64,000 nt of DNA from Oscillibacter valericigenes (GTDB lineage Bacteria; Bacillota; Clostridia; Oscillospirales; Oscillospiraceae), in NCBI RefSeq assembly GCF_021531435.1, contig NZ_JAFBIS010000013.1:1-64000 (forward strand), in the 5' to 3' direction. Positions 27,394 to 36,707 of this stretch are shown piece after piece. How positions within the stretch are numbered: the first letter of the stretch is position 1; each line of letters opens with the position of its first letter. The notes under the pieces are model-generated. The model had not been told where the DNA came from and made no database searches. It saw only the letters and a program-made list of their open reading frames with translations. Both the position numbers and the translations under genes were made by a program.

Positions 27394-28863
27394 TTACAGG
27401 GCGGGTTTGCGGCTGATGAGCCGCCGCTTCCAGATGGAGGGGGCGAACAGCAGCAGCATGGGGAAGATCTCCAGCCGGCCCACCAGCATGTCAAAGGACA
27501 GCAGCAGCTTGGCCGCCGGGGAGAACTGGGCGTAGTTGCCCATGGGCCCCACCACTTCCAGTCCGGGGCCGATGTTGTTGATACAGGCAGCCACGGCGGT
27601 AAAGACCGTGATCAGGTCGAACCGCTCCAGGGACAGCAGCAGCACGGAAACGGTGAAGATCAGAATATACACCGTCAGGAACAGGTGGACGCTGCGGATG
27701 CTCCGGTCCGTCAGGGGCTTGCCCTCGAACCGGACGGTGGTGACGGCGTTGGGATGGAGCATTTTCCGCATATCCCCCAGGGAGGTCTTGCACAAAATGA
27801 CCACCCGGGCCACCTTGATGCCGCCGCCGGTGGAACCGGCGCAGGCGCCGATGAACATCAAGATCACCAGAATGGCCCGGGAAAACTCCGGCCAGAGGTT
27901 GAAATCCGCCGTGGCGAAGCCGGTGGTGGTGATGATGGAAGCCACCTGGAAGAAGGCGTACCGCAGGCTCTGAGCCACCGAGCCGTAGATATGTACGATG
28001 TCCGCCGCGATAGCCGCCACCGCCGCCGCCACGATGAGCAGATAGGCCCGCAGCTCCTCGGAGCGGAACACGTCCCGGAACCGTTTGATGAGCAGGAAAT
28101 AGTACAGGTTGAAGTTGACGCCGAACAGCAGCATGAACACGCCGATGACCACGTCGAAATAGACGCTGTCATAGGCGCCCACGCTGAGGTTCCGGCAGCT
28201 GAAGCCGCCGGTGCCGGCGGTGCCGAAGGCGTGGATGCAGGCGTCGAACAGAGACATCCCGCCCAGCAGCAGCAGGACGATCTCAAGGATGGTCATGGCC
28301 AGATAGATGCCGTACAGGATCTTCGCCGTGTCGCCCATGCGACTCACCAGCTTGCCCACGGAGGGCCCGGGCACCTCCGCCCGCATCAGGTGCATGCCGT
28401 GGCCGTCGCCGGCACTCATGGGCAGGATGGCCATGACGAACACCAGCACGCCCATGCCGCCCACCCAGTGGGTGAAGCTGCGCCAGAACAGGATGCCCCG
28501 GTGCAGGGGCTCGATCTCCGTCAGGATGCTGGCGCCGGTGGTGGTGAAGCCGGAGACCGTCTCAAAAAAGGCGTCCACAAAACTTGGGATGTCCCCGGAG
28601 ATGACAAAGGGCAGGGCGCCGAACGCACTCATCAGCACCCAGGCCAGCGCCACCACCGCGAAGCCGTCCCGGGCGTAAAGGGAGGATTTTTGGGGCGCCC
28701 GCAGGCCCAGCAGCAGTCCGATGAGGGCCAGCAGCAGCGCCGGGATCAGAAAGGGCGCCGCCGCCTCGCCGTAACCAAGGGCCACCGCCATCGGCAGCAT
28801 CAGCAGGGCGGCTTCCGTCAGCAGGATGCGGCCGATGACGAAGCAGATCATTCGATAATTCAA
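27394..28863 (-). CDS. trkH: Potassium uptake membrane subunit TrkH/KtrB family
   Basis: 489 residues, mostly hydrophobic. The four selectivity-filter-like turns of the superfamily can be found, e.g. SGFTTTGASILT, GTAGTGGFSCRN, SIITTTGFATADF and CINNIGPGLEVVG. It takes up K+ when gated by TrkA, encoded 14 bases upstream in the same direction. Confidence 0.93.
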   Translation of the reverse strand: MNYRMICFVIGRILLTEAALLMLPMAVALGYGEAAAPFLIPALLLALIGLLLGLRAPQKSSLYARDGFAVVALAWVLMSAFGALPFVISGDIPSFVDAFFETVSGFTTTGASILTEIEPLHRGILFWRSFTHWVGGMGVLVFVMAILPMSAGDGHGMHLMRAEVPGPSVGKLVSRMGDTAKILYGIYLAMTILEIVLLLLGGMSLFDACIHAFGTAGTGGFSCRNLSVGAYDSVYFDVVIGVFMLLFGVNFNLYYFLLIKRFRDVFRSEELRAYLLIVAAAVAAIAADIVHIYGSVAQSLRYAFFQVASIITTTGFATADFNLWPEFSRAILVILMFIGACAGSTGGGIKVARVVILCKTSLGDMRKMLHPNAVTTVRFEGKPLTDRSIRSVHLFLTVYILIFTVSVLLLSLERFDLITVFTAVAACINNIGPGLEVVGPMGNYAQFSPAAKLLLSFDMLVGRLEIFPMLLLFAPSIWKRRLISRKPAL

Positions 28864-28877
28864 GCCTCAGCCCGCCT

Positions 28878-30242
28878 TTACTCAGAAATAATGTCGTGGA
28901 TGTCCTGAAGGGTCGTGTCCGTGGTGACGACGATGACGTCGTCGTGGACATGGAGCACGTCATTGCCGGAGGGGATGACGATGCGGCCGTTCTGCCGCAC
29001 GATGCCCGCCAGCAGGATGCCGCTTTTCAGCTTCAGGTCCTTCAGAGGCACCCCCACGAAGGGCACCTCCTCCGTCACGCCGAACTCCAGGGCCTCCACC
29101 GCGCCGTCCACCAGCCGGTGGAGGGTCTTGACCCGGGCGCCGGAGGCGCTCTGCATGGCCCGGACATACTGGACGATCAGCTCCGTAGTGACGGAGCGGG
29201 CGGAGACGATGCTGTCGATCATGCTGGCGTCGGACACCAGGTCCACCAGGGAGCGGCGGTTGATCTTCGCCACCACCTTGCAGTCCCCGGACTGCTTGGC
29301 GGCGCACATGGACATGAGGATGTTGGCCTCGTCGATGCCAGTGATGGCCACGAAAGCGTCGGTCTGTTCGATGCCCTCCTCATGGAGCAGCTCGCTGTCC
29401 GTGCCGTCGCCCACGATGACCAGGGCGCCGGGCAGCCGCTCGCTCATCTGGACGCACCGCTGCTCGCTCTGGTCGATGATCTTCACGCTCATGCCCATCT
29501 CCAGCAGCTCGGAGGCCAGATAGTAACAAATTTTGCTGGCGCCCACGATCATCACGCTGGACGCCCGGCCCCGGAACACACCCAGGTGCCGGAAGAACTG
29601 GGAGAGCTGGTCCGGCGAGGCGGTCAGGTAGATCTTATCCCCCGAGCGCAGCTCGAAATCGCCGGAGGGGATGATGGTCTCGCCGCGCCTAGACACGGCG
29701 CAGATCAGCACCCGGACCCGGATGTTCTTGTAGAGGTCCAGCAGCTTCATGCCGTGGAGGGCGGAGCCCTCCGGCAGGCGGTATTCCACCAGCTCCAGGC
29801 GGCCCTTGGAGAAGGACTCCAGCTTCATAGCCGCCGGGAACCGCAGCACACGGGCGATCTCCCGGGCGGTGGCCTTCTCCGGGTTGATGGCCATGGACAG
29901 GCCCAGCTCCTCCCGCATGAAGCGCAGCTGCGTCTCATACTCCGGGTTGCGGATGCGGGCGATGGTATGGCGCACCCCCAGCTTCTTCGCCACCAGGCAC
30001 GCCAGAATGTTGATCTCGTCGCTGGAGGCCGTGGCGATCAGCAGGTCGGCCCGGCCCGCCTCCGCCTCCTTCTGCACCTCATAGCTGGCGCCGTTGCCGC
30101 AGACGCCCATCACATCGTAGATATTGATGATGTTTTCAATGAGCTGCGGGTTCTCGTCGATGACCGTCACCCGGTTCTCGGCGGAGAGCTGCTGCGTCAG
30201 CGCAAGTCCGACCTTGCCTGCGCCCACGATGATAATATTCAT
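28878..30242 (-). CDS. trkA: Potassium-uptake gating subunit TrkA
   Basis: 454 residues in two tandem RCK (N plus C) units. The first Rossmann motif is MNIIIVGAGKVGLALTQQL at residue 1, the second SVMIVGASKICYYLASEL near 232; each is followed by a TrkA-C domain. The second glycine motif is degenerate (GASKIC), suggesting that only the first unit binds NAD(H) tightly. It regulates TrkH from the cytoplasmic face. Divergent from the fatty-acid operon across about 270 bases. Confidence 0.94.
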   Translation of the reverse strand: MNIIIVGAGKVGLALTQQLSAENRVTVIDENPQLIENIINIYDVMGVCGNGASYEVQKEAEAGRADLLIATASSDEINILACLVAKKLGVRHTIARIRNPEYETQLRFMREELGLSMAINPEKATAREIARVLRFPAAMKLESFSKGRLELVEYRLPEGSALHGMKLLDLYKNIRVRVLICAVSRRGETIIPSGDFELRSGDKIYLTASPDQLSQFFRHLGVFRGRASSVMIVGASKICYYLASELLEMGMSVKIIDQSEQRCVQMSERLPGALVIVGDGTDSELLHEEGIEQTDAFVAITGIDEANILMSMCAAKQSGDCKVVAKINRRSLVDLVSDASMIDSIVSARSVTTELIVQYVRAMQSASGARVKTLHRLVDGAVEALEFGVTEEVPFVGVPLKDLKLKSGILLAGIVRQNGRIVIPSGNDVLHVHDDVIVVTTDTTLQDIHDIISE

Positions 30243-30411
30243 AAGCTTTTCTCCTGACAGTTTGTTGCTGTCTCCATTTTATACGATGCCGCCTAAATAT
30301 GATATAAAGATAAGCTCCTGTTTGTATAAAGGGATTATAAAGGAAGTTTCGGAAAAAAGGAATACCTTTCCCCTGTCCCGCGAAAATTTTTTTACTTTTT
30401 TGATTTTCCGC

Positions 30412-30483
30412 TTGACAAACCGCCCCTCCCTGCATAGAATATGTTCAATTATTTTAGTTAAATTATTTTAATTAAAATAATTG
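30412..30483 (+). promoter_or_regulatory. Fatty-acid operon promoter with overlapping AT-rich palindromes (probable FabT-type operator)
   Basis: TTGACA (30412-30417), a 17-base spacer and TAGAAT (30435-30440) make a near-consensus promoter. At and after the start point lie a perfect 22-bp palindrome, AATTATTTTAATTAAAATAATT (30461-30482 is the full extent), and an 11-bp inverted pair CAATTATTTTA / TAAAATAATTG (30446-30456 and 30473-30483). The half-site thus occurs three times. A MarR/FabT-like regulator is the last gene of the operon, so it is the best candidate to bind here. Confidence 0.65.
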
Positions 30484-30510
30484 ATATTTCGATGTACAAG
30501 GAGAACTGTT

Positions 30511-30741
30511 ATGGAATTCGAGAAAGTGCGCGACATCATCGTGGAGACCCTGGGCTGCGACGCTGAGGAAGTGACGCCCGAGGCCTCCCTGTCGGACGAC
30601 CTGGGCGCCGATTCCCTGGCCGCCGTGGAGCTGGTGATGGCTCTGGAGGAGGCCACCGGCCTGTCCATCGCCGAGGAGGACGCCGCGAACCTCAAGACCG
30701 TGAGCGACATCCTGACCTACCTGGCCACTCACAAGAACTGA
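30511..30741 (+). CDS. acpP: Acyl carrier protein
   Basis: 76 residues, acidic, all helical. Ser35 in LGADSLAAVEL is the phosphopantetheine site. Start at the ATG at 30511 with AAGGAGA upstream. It carries growing acyl chains for the enzymes encoded downstream and heads the operon. Confidence 0.96.
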   Translation: MEFEKVRDIIVETLGCDAEEVTPEASLSDDLGADSLAAVELVMALEEATGLSIAEEDAANLKTVSDILTYLATHKN

Positions 30742-30749
30742 TATTCAAC

Positions 30750-30785
30750 CCCGCCGGAGGGAGCGGAAAAAATTCCTCCGGCGGG
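30750..30785 (+). promoter_or_regulatory. Hairpin between acpP and accB
   Basis: Perfect 11-bp arms CCCGCCGGAGG and CCTCCGGCGGG around a 14-base A-rich loop, 9 bases after the acpP stop, without a T-tract. It may stabilise the acpP message or partly limit read-through, giving more ACP than downstream enzymes. Confidence 0.5.
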
Positions 30786-30813
30786 CCGATTTCCCGCCGC
30801 GAAAGGAAGTTCC

Positions 30814-31230
30814 ATGACCAATCAAGAGATTTTTGACCTGATGGACCGTTTTCAGCGCAGCAGCATCCAGACCATGAAGCTGTCCACCCAGGAATTTACC
30901 ATAGAGCTGAGCCGGGGCGGTGTCCCGGCTTCCGCCGCGCCCGTGGCTGCCGCCGCGCCCGCCGTGCCCGCCCCCGCCCCGGAGGCGAACGGCAAGGTCG
31001 TGACGGCGCCGCTGGTGGGCACCTTCTACGCCGCCCCCGCCCCGGAGAAGCCCCCCTTCGTCCGGGCGGGCGACCGGGTGAAAAAGGGCGACACCCTCTG
31101 CCTCATCGAGGCCATGAAGATGATGAGCGAAATTCCCGCCCCCTGCGACTGCGTCATTGAGGCGGTGCTGAAGGAAAGCGGCGAGCTGGTGTCCTTCGGC
31201 GAGCCGCTGCTGCGCTACAAGCCATGCTGA
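30814..31230 (+). CDS. accB: Biotin carboxyl carrier protein of acetyl-CoA carboxylase
   Basis: 138 residues. An N-terminal helical part is joined through an Ala-Pro-rich linker (about residues 37-58) to the biotinyl domain, with Lys102 in EAMKMM as the biotin site. The stop codon overlaps the accC start by 7 bases. Confidence 0.95.
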   Translation: MTNQEIFDLMDRFQRSSIQTMKLSTQEFTIELSRGGVPASAAPVAAAAPAVPAPAPEANGKVVTAPLVGTFYAAPAPEKPPFVRAGDRVKKGDTLCLIEAMKMMSEIPAPCDCVIEAVLKESGELVSFGEPLLRYKPC

Positions 31231-32615
31231 AGCGGGTTTTGATCGCCAACCGGGGCGAGATCGCCCTGCGGGTGCTGCGGGCCTGCCGGGAGCTGGACAT
31301 TGAAACGGTGGCCGTCTACTCCACGGCGGACGCGGAGGCCCTCCATGTTCAGCTGGCCACCCAGTCTGTGTGCATCGGCCCGGCCAAAGCCGCCGACAGC
31401 TACCTGAACCGGGACGCCCTGCTGACCGTCGCCCGGGCCACCGGCTGCGACGGGCTCCATCCCGGCTACGGCTTTTTGTCCGAAAACGCCGACTTTGCCG
31501 ACGCATGCGCCCGGGCGGGCGTCACCTTCATCGGCCCCTCTGGTGACGCCATCCGCAAGGCGGGCTCCAAGTCCGCCGCCCGGGAGTTGATGAAAGCGGC
31601 GGGGGTGCCTGTCACCCCCGGCTCCGACGGCCCCGTGTCCTCGGTGGAGGACGTCCTGGCGGCGGCGGAGCGGGTGGGGTATCCCGTGCTGCTGAAAGCC
31701 AGCGCCGGAGGCGGCGGTCGGGGCATCCGCCGGTGCGACAGCGCCGCCGACCTGCCCTCCGCCTACGCCGAAGCGAAAGCGGAGGCCAAGGCCTGCTTCG
31801 GCGACGACGAGATGTACCTCGAAAAGCTGGTGCTGCGGCCCCGGCACATCGAGTTTCAAATCCTGGCGGACCGGCAGGGCCACGTCATCCACCTGGGAGA
31901 CCGGGACTGCTCCGTCCAGCGGCGGAACCAGAAGCTCATTGAGGAGGCCCCCGCCCGGTGCCTGTCCCCCCAGCTGCGCCAGGCCATGGGCGAAGCCGCT
32001 GTCCGGGCGGCCCGGGCCGTGGGCTACGAGGGCGCCGGGACAGTGGAATTCCTGCTGGACAGCGACGGAGAACACTTCTATTTCATGGAGATGAACACCC
32101 GCATCCAGGTGGAGCACGGCGTCACGGAGCTGGTGACCGGGGTGGACCTGGTGCGCCAGCAGCTCCGGGTGGCCTCCGGGCTGTCCCTGGACATCGCCCA
32201 GGAGGACGTGCGCCTCACCGGGCACGCCATCGAGTGCCGGGTGAACGCCGAGGACCCGGCGGCGGGGTTCCGCCCCTGCCCCGGCAAGGTGGAATTTCTC
32301 CACTTCCCCGGCGGCGCGGGCGTCCGGGTTGACTCCGCCCTGTACAACGGCTGCACCCTGTCCCCTTATTACGACTCCCTGGCGGCTAAGCTGATGGTCC
32401 ACGCCCCTACCCGGCTGGAGGCCATCCGCAAGATGCGCCGCTGTCTGGAGGAGTTCGCCCTGGAGGGCTTCCCCACCAACGCGGAGCTCTCCTACGAAAT
32501 TCTGTTTCATCCCACCTTTGTCCGGGGCGGCTGCACCACGGCCTTCCTGGACGAGAGCCTGCCGGAGCTGCTGGATTTCAGCCGCCGGGCGGGAGAACAG
32601 GACGGTGACGCGTGA
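31224..32615 (+). CDS. accC: Biotin carboxylase subunit of acetyl-CoA carboxylase
   Basis: 463 residues, ATP-grasp fold. The N-terminal KRVLIANRGEIALRVLRAC, the ATP-binding GGGGRGIR loop near 168, and FYFMEMNTRIQVEHGVTE with the catalytic region are present. Members usually read QVEHPVTE; here Pro is replaced by Gly. It carboxylates biotin on AccB. It overlaps accB and accD, so translation is coupled. Confidence 0.95.
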   Translation: MLKRVLIANRGEIALRVLRACRELDIETVAVYSTADAEALHVQLATQSVCIGPAKAADSYLNRDALLTVARATGCDGLHPGYGFLSENADFADACARAGVTFIGPSGDAIRKAGSKSAARELMKAAGVPVTPGSDGPVSSVEDVLAAAERVGYPVLLKASAGGGGRGIRRCDSAADLPSAYAEAKAEAKACFGDDEMYLEKLVLRPRHIEFQILADRQGHVIHLGDRDCSVQRRNQKLIEEAPARCLSPQLRQAMGEAAVRAARAVGYEGAGTVEFLLDSDGEHFYFMEMNTRIQVEHGVTELVTGVDLVRQQLRVASGLSLDIAQEDVRLTGHAIECRVNAEDPAAGFRPCPGKVEFLHFPGGAGVRVDSALYNGCTLSPYYDSLAAKLMVHAPTRLEAIRKMRRCLEEFALEGFPTNAELSYEILFHPTFVRGGCTTAFLDESLPELLDFSRRAGEQDGDA

Positions 32616-33469
32616 ACGACATCTTTGCAAAACGCCGGGCGCGGCTGCTGGCCATGAAAGCCATGCGGGACAACTACATCCCCGGCGACAAGCTGGTGAC
32701 CTGCCCCAAGTGCGGGCGGGAGAGCGGGAAAAAAGCGGTGGCGGAGGGCTTGTCCATCTGTCCCCTCTGCGGCTACCATTTCCCCATCGGCGCCTATTAC
32801 CGGCTCAGCACCGTGCTGGACTCCGGCATCTTCCGGGAGCTGAACGCGAAGCTCCCTGCCGCCGACCCCCTGGCCTTCCCCGGCTACGGGCCCAAGCTGG
32901 CCCTGGCCCAGCGGAAAACCGGGCTGACGGAGGCCGCCGTCACCGCCACGGGCGCCATCGGCGGCAGCAGGTGCGTGGTGGGCGTGCTGGACAGCCGCTT
33001 CCTCATGGGCAGCATGAGCGCCGCCGTGGGCGAGAAAATCACCCTCGCCATTGAGTACGCCACGAAAAACAAGCTGCCCCTCATCCTCTTCGCCGCCAGC
33101 GGCGGCGCCCGGATGCAGGAGGGCATTCTCTCCCTCATGCAGATGGCGAAGACCAGCGCCGCCCTGGCCCGGTTTTCGGAAAAGGGGCTGCTGTACATCT
33201 CCGTGCTGACGGACCCCACCACCGGCGGCGTCACCGCCAGCTTCGCCTCCCTGGGCGACGTCATCCTGGCGGAGCCGGGGGCCCTCATCGGCTTTGCCGG
33301 GCCACGGGTCATCCAGCAGACCATCGGCGAGACGCTGCCAGAGGGCTTCCAGACGGCGGAGTTCCAGATGGAACACGGCTTCGTGGACGCGGTGGTGCCC
33401 CGCTCCCAGATGCGGGACACCCTCATCAGGCTCCTGCGGCTCCACGGGAAAGGAGGCCGCCATGCGTGA
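32612..33469 (+). CDS. accD: Acetyl-CoA carboxylase carboxyltransferase subunit beta
   Basis: 285 residues. An N-terminal zinc ribbon CPKCGRESGKK...CPLCG (about 31-54) precedes the crotonase-fold carboxyltransferase domain with FAASGGARMQEGILSLMQM and TDPTTGGVTASFASLGD. With AccA it moves the carboxyl group from biotin to acetyl-CoA. The start ATG overlaps the accC stop by 4 bases and its end overlaps accA by 8. Confidence 0.95.
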   Translation: MNDIFAKRRARLLAMKAMRDNYIPGDKLVTCPKCGRESGKKAVAEGLSICPLCGYHFPIGAYYRLSTVLDSGIFRELNAKLPAADPLAFPGYGPKLALAQRKTGLTEAAVTATGAIGGSRCVVGVLDSRFLMGSMSAAVGEKITLAIEYATKNKLPLILFAASGGARMQEGILSLMQMAKTSAALARFSEKGLLYISVLTDPTTGGVTASFASLGDVILAEPGALIGFAGPRVIQQTIGETLPEGFQTAEFQMEHGFVDAVVPRSQMRDTLIRLLRLHGKGGRHA

Positions 33470-34271
33470 AGTAACTGCCGCCGAGCGGGTGGCCATTGCC
33501 CGCCATCCCCAGCGGCCCAATATCACGGATTATATCGACGCCCTGTTCACCGACTTTTTTGAACAGCGGGGCGACCGGGCCTGCCGGGAGGACGCCGCTA
33601 TTTTAGGCGGCGTGGCGCTGTTCCACGGCCGGCCTGTCACCGTCATCGGCCCCCGGAAGGGCAAGGCCCTGGAGGAAAACCTCCGGTGCAACTTCGGGAT
33701 GCCGGGGCCGGAGGGCTACCGCAAGGCCCTGCGGCTGATGCGCCAGGCGGAGAAGTTCCACCGCCCCATCTTCACCTTTATTGACACCTCCGGCGCCTAT
33801 CCCGGCCTGGAGGCCGAGGAGCGGGGCCAGGGCGAGGCCATCGCCAGGAACCTCTTTGAGATGAGCCGCCTGACGGTGCCGGTCATCGCCGTTGTCACCG
33901 GAGAGGGCAACAGCGGAGGCGCGCTGGCGCTGGCCGTGGCGGACCGGGTGCTGATGCTGGAGAACGCGGTGTACGCCATCCTCTCCCCGGAGGGCTTCGC
34001 CTCCATTTTGTGGAAGGACGCCCAGCGCTCCGGCGAGGCCGCCGGGCTGATGAAGCTCACCGCCCCGGAGCTGCTGGCCCTGGGCGTCATCGACGACATC
34101 ATCCCCGAGCCTGACGGCGGCGCCCACACAGCCCCCGCCCAGGCCATCCGGGAGGTGGACCGCGCCCTGCGGCGCCACCTGGCCGCCCTCTCCAGGGAGA
34201 GCGGCGCAGCGCTGGCAAACCAGCGGTATCAAAAATTCCGGCACATGGGCGCCGGGAAGGAGGAACCATGA
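33462..34271 (+). CDS. accA: Acetyl-CoA carboxylase carboxyltransferase subunit alpha
   Basis: 269 residues from the ATG at 33462, with AGGAGG 5 bases upstream inside accD. Motifs DTSGAYPGLEAEERGQGEAIA and GEGNSGGALALAVAD build the oxyanion region of the alpha subunit. It is shorter at the N-terminus than the Escherichia form, as is usual in Firmicutes. Its end overlaps fabH by 4 bases. Confidence 0.95.
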   Translation: MREVTAAERVAIARHPQRPNITDYIDALFTDFFEQRGDRACREDAAILGGVALFHGRPVTVIGPRKGKALEENLRCNFGMPGPEGYRKALRLMRQAEKFHRPIFTFIDTSGAYPGLEAEERGQGEAIARNLFEMSRLTVPVIAVVTGEGNSGGALALAVADRVLMLENAVYAILSPEGFASILWKDAQRSGEAAGLMKLTAPELLALGVIDDIIPEPDGGAHTAPAQAIREVDRALRRHLAALSRESGAALANQRYQKFRHMGAGKEEP

Positions 34272-35215
34272 ACGGCATCAAGCTCCGCGGCACCGGCCGC
34301 GCCGTCCCGACGGGCGTGGTTACCAATGACGACCTGGCCCGGAGGATGGACACCAGCGACGAGTGGATCACCTCCCGCACCGGCATCAAGCGGCGGTACC
34401 GCTGCGCCGCCGAGACCCACACGGACCTCTGTGTCCGGGCGGCAAAGGCCGCGTTGGAGCGGGCCGGGGTCTCCCCGGCGGACATCGGCGCCTGCATCGT
34501 GGCGACGGTCACGCCGGACACCGTCGTCCCCTCCGCCGCCTGTATGCTCCAGCGGGAGCTGGGCCTGCCGCAGGACATCCCCTGTTTCGACCTGAACGCC
34601 GCCTGCACCGGCTTCGTCTACGCCCTCCACACCATGGAGTGCCTGCTGAACGCCTCCCCCCGGAGGTTCGGGCTGGTGGTGGGGGCGGAGGCCCTGAGCC
34701 GCATCGTGGACTGGACCGACCGGAGCACCTGCATCCTCTTCGGCGACGGCGCCGGGGCTGCGGTGGTGGAGTGCCGGGAGGACTGGCCCTCCATCGGCGC
34801 GGTGCTGGGCAGCCGGGGCGACGACGAGCTGCTGCGGCTGCCCGGGCTCGGCATGGGAGAGGCGAATTTCCTCTCCATGGAGGGCACGAAGGTGTTCAAA
34901 TTCGCTGTGGAGGCGGTGCCCGCCTGCATCGACGCGGTGCTGGACAAGGCGGGGATGACGGCGGAGGACGTGGATTTCTTCGTCTTCCACCAGGCCAACG
35001 CCCGCATCATCGACCTGGCGGTGCGGAAGTACCGCATCCCGCCGGAGAAATATTACAAAAACATTGAAAACTATGGAAATACCGCCGCCGCCAGTGTGCC
35101 GCTGGTGCTCAGCGAGCTGGAGGAGCAGGGCCGTATCGGTCCCGGCAGCCGGATGCTGGTGGTCGCCTTCGGCGGCGGCCTCACCTGGGGCGGGGCGATG
35201 ATCGAGTTTGCGTGA
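34268..35215 (+). CDS. fabH: Beta-ketoacyl-ACP synthase III (FabH)
   Basis: 315 residues. The Cys-His-Asn triad is Cys113 (LNAACTGFVYAL), His in FVFHQANARII near 240 and Asn in ENYGNTAAAS near 270. It starts fatty-acid chains by condensing acetyl-CoA (or branched primers) with malonyl-ACP. The C-terminal GGGLTWGGAMIEFA is typical. It is the last gene before a 550-base repeat-rich gap in the operon. Confidence 0.95.
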   Translation: MNGIKLRGTGRAVPTGVVTNDDLARRMDTSDEWITSRTGIKRRYRCAAETHTDLCVRAAKAALERAGVSPADIGACIVATVTPDTVVPSAACMLQRELGLPQDIPCFDLNAACTGFVYALHTMECLLNASPRRFGLVVGAEALSRIVDWTDRSTCILFGDGAGAAVVECREDWPSIGAVLGSRGDDELLRLPGLGMGEANFLSMEGTKVFKFAVEAVPACIDAVLDKAGMTAEDVDFFVFHQANARIIDLAVRKYRIPPEKYYKNIENYGNTAAASVPLVLSELEEQGRIGPGSRMLVVAFGGGLTWGGAMIEFA

Positions 35216-35765
35216 GCTGTCCCCAGACCAGGGGACGGAGGATGCACCCCCCATTGTCGTCAAAAAAACTGCGCTATACTCACCCCGTCCTGACGGACAG
35301 GGCTCGCACCGCTACGTTGCTATTACTACCCACGCAGCGCGCAGCGAAGCGGAACGCGCGGGGCTAATGGTAAAACCCTTGCGACGACCTCCCACGAAAG
35401 AAGCAGTCAATGTGACAAATGCGGCTTAAACCCTCAATGTTCCACCGACCCAAAGCGCACTCCGGTACCACTCCGCAAATCACCGCCGCGCCTACTACGC
35501 GGCGACTCTCGCATTTAAGCAAAAAAGGCACCAACCGGTGCCGTTTTGCGCCAAAGCATCTTTTCTTTTGACCGTGAACGGCCGTTTGTCTCCGCCTAAG
35601 AGCCGCCGCTTTGCGGCGGTTGGCTCCGACACGCGCCTGCGGGCGCAGTCTTTTCGATGCATCGAAAAGAAAATGGGGGTTTATTCCCGCGCCGCAAAGC
35701 GGCGCATCCCCGTCCCGGCCCCGTGGGCCGATTTCTCCCCAAACACCTCAAGGAGGCCACTCCAC
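35216..35765. repeat. 550-base repeat- and hairpin-rich gap inside the fatty-acid operon
   Basis: No convincing gene. Positions 35336-35460 resemble the argG-argH gap read on the other strand (4069-4203). Several hairpins can be seen: GGCACC/GGTGCC followed by GTTTT at 35527-35547, which could attenuate the operon; GCCGCCGC/GCGGCGGT near 35605; and the CTTTTCGATGCATCGAAAAG palindrome near 35650. The last block (GAAAAG...GGGGG...CGCATCCCC) is again shared with the arg gap. AAGGAGG at about 35750 is the fabK ribosome site. Confidence 0.6.
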
Positions 35766-36707
35766 ATGAAAAAACTGAACGAAATTCTGGGAACCGAGTT
35801 CCCCATCATCCAGGGCGGCATGGCCAACATTGCCACAGGCGAATTCGCCGCCGCCTGCTCCAACGCGGGCGCTCTGGGCGTCATCGCCACCGGCGGGATG
35901 CTCCGGGCCGACCTGCTCCGGGAGCAGATCCACATCTGCAAGAGCCTGACTGGCAAGCCCTTCGGCGTCAACCTGATGCTGATGAACCCCTGCGCCGACG
36001 AGATGGCGCAGGTCATCGTGGAGGAGGGCGTCCAGGTGGTGACCACCGGCGCGGGCAGCCCCGGCAAGTACATCCCCGCCTGGAAGGAGGCCGGTATCAA
36101 GGTGTTCCCCGTGGTGGCCGCCTCCATTCTGGCAAAGCGCCTGGTGAACCTGGGCGCCGACGCCGTCATCGCCGAGGGCACGGAGTCCGGCGGTCATGTG
36201 GGCGAGATGACCACCATGGCCCTGGTGCCCCAGGTCATCGACACCGTGGACGTGCCCGTTATCGCCGCCGGCGGCATTGCCGACGGCCGCCAGGCCGCCG
36301 CCGCCTTCGCCCTGGGCGCCTGCGGCATCCAGGTGGGCACCTGCCTGCTGGCAAGCGAGGAGTGCCCCATCCACGACAACTACAAGCAGGCCCTCCTGCG
36401 GGCCAAGGACAGCGACACCACCGTCACCGGCCGCTCCATCGGCGGCCCCGTCCGGGTGCTGAAGAACAGGATGGCCCGGGAATACCTGGCCCTGGAAAAG
36501 CGGGGTGCCACCCTGGAGGAGCTGGAAAAGGTCACCCTGGGCGGCCTGCGCCGGGCGGTGTTCGACGGCGACATGGACCACGGCAGCGTCATGAGCGGCC
36601 AGGTGGCCGGTATGCTCCATGAGGTCAGGCCCCTGCGGCAGATCTTCGAGGAGCTGTACAACGGCGGAAAAGCCGTGTTGGAGGCGGCGAACCGGGAATG
36701 GCAGTGA
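35766..36707 (+). CDS. fabK: FMN-dependent enoyl-ACP reductase II (FabK)
   Basis: 313 residues from the ATG at 35766; the open frame upstream runs through the repeat gap and is not used. TIM-barrel flavoprotein of the nitronate monooxygenase superfamily: PIIQGGMANIATGEFAAA at the start, ATGGMLRADLL, and the FMN-phosphate region EGTESGGHVGEMTT followed by AAGGIADGRQAAAAFALGA. It carries out the last reduction of each elongation cycle. Genomes with FabK are usually insensitive to FabI inhibitors such as triclosan. Confidence 0.93.
   Translation: MKKLNEILGTEFPIIQGGMANIATGEFAAACSNAGALGVIATGGMLRADLLREQIHICKSLTGKPFGVNLMLMNPCADEMAQVIVEEGVQVVTTGAGSPGKYIPAWKEAGIKVFPVVAASILAKRLVNLGADAVIAEGTESGGHVGEMTTMALVPQVIDTVDVPVIAAGGIADGRQAAAAFALGACGIQVGTCLLASEECPIHDNYKQALLRAKDSDTTVTGRSIGGPVRVLKNRMAREYLALEKRGATLEELEKVTLGGLRRAVFDGDMDHGSVMSGQVAGMLHEVRPLRQIFEELYNGGKAVLEAANREWQ

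Noticed and set aside
31215-32630. Minus-strand frame of 471 codons across accC
   Set aside because: Antisense shadow; accC is unambiguous on the plus strand.
35538-35765. N-terminal extension of fabK by 76 codons
   Set aside because: It is encoded by the repeat-rich gap; AAGGAGG and ATG at 35766 mark the usual FabK N-terminus.
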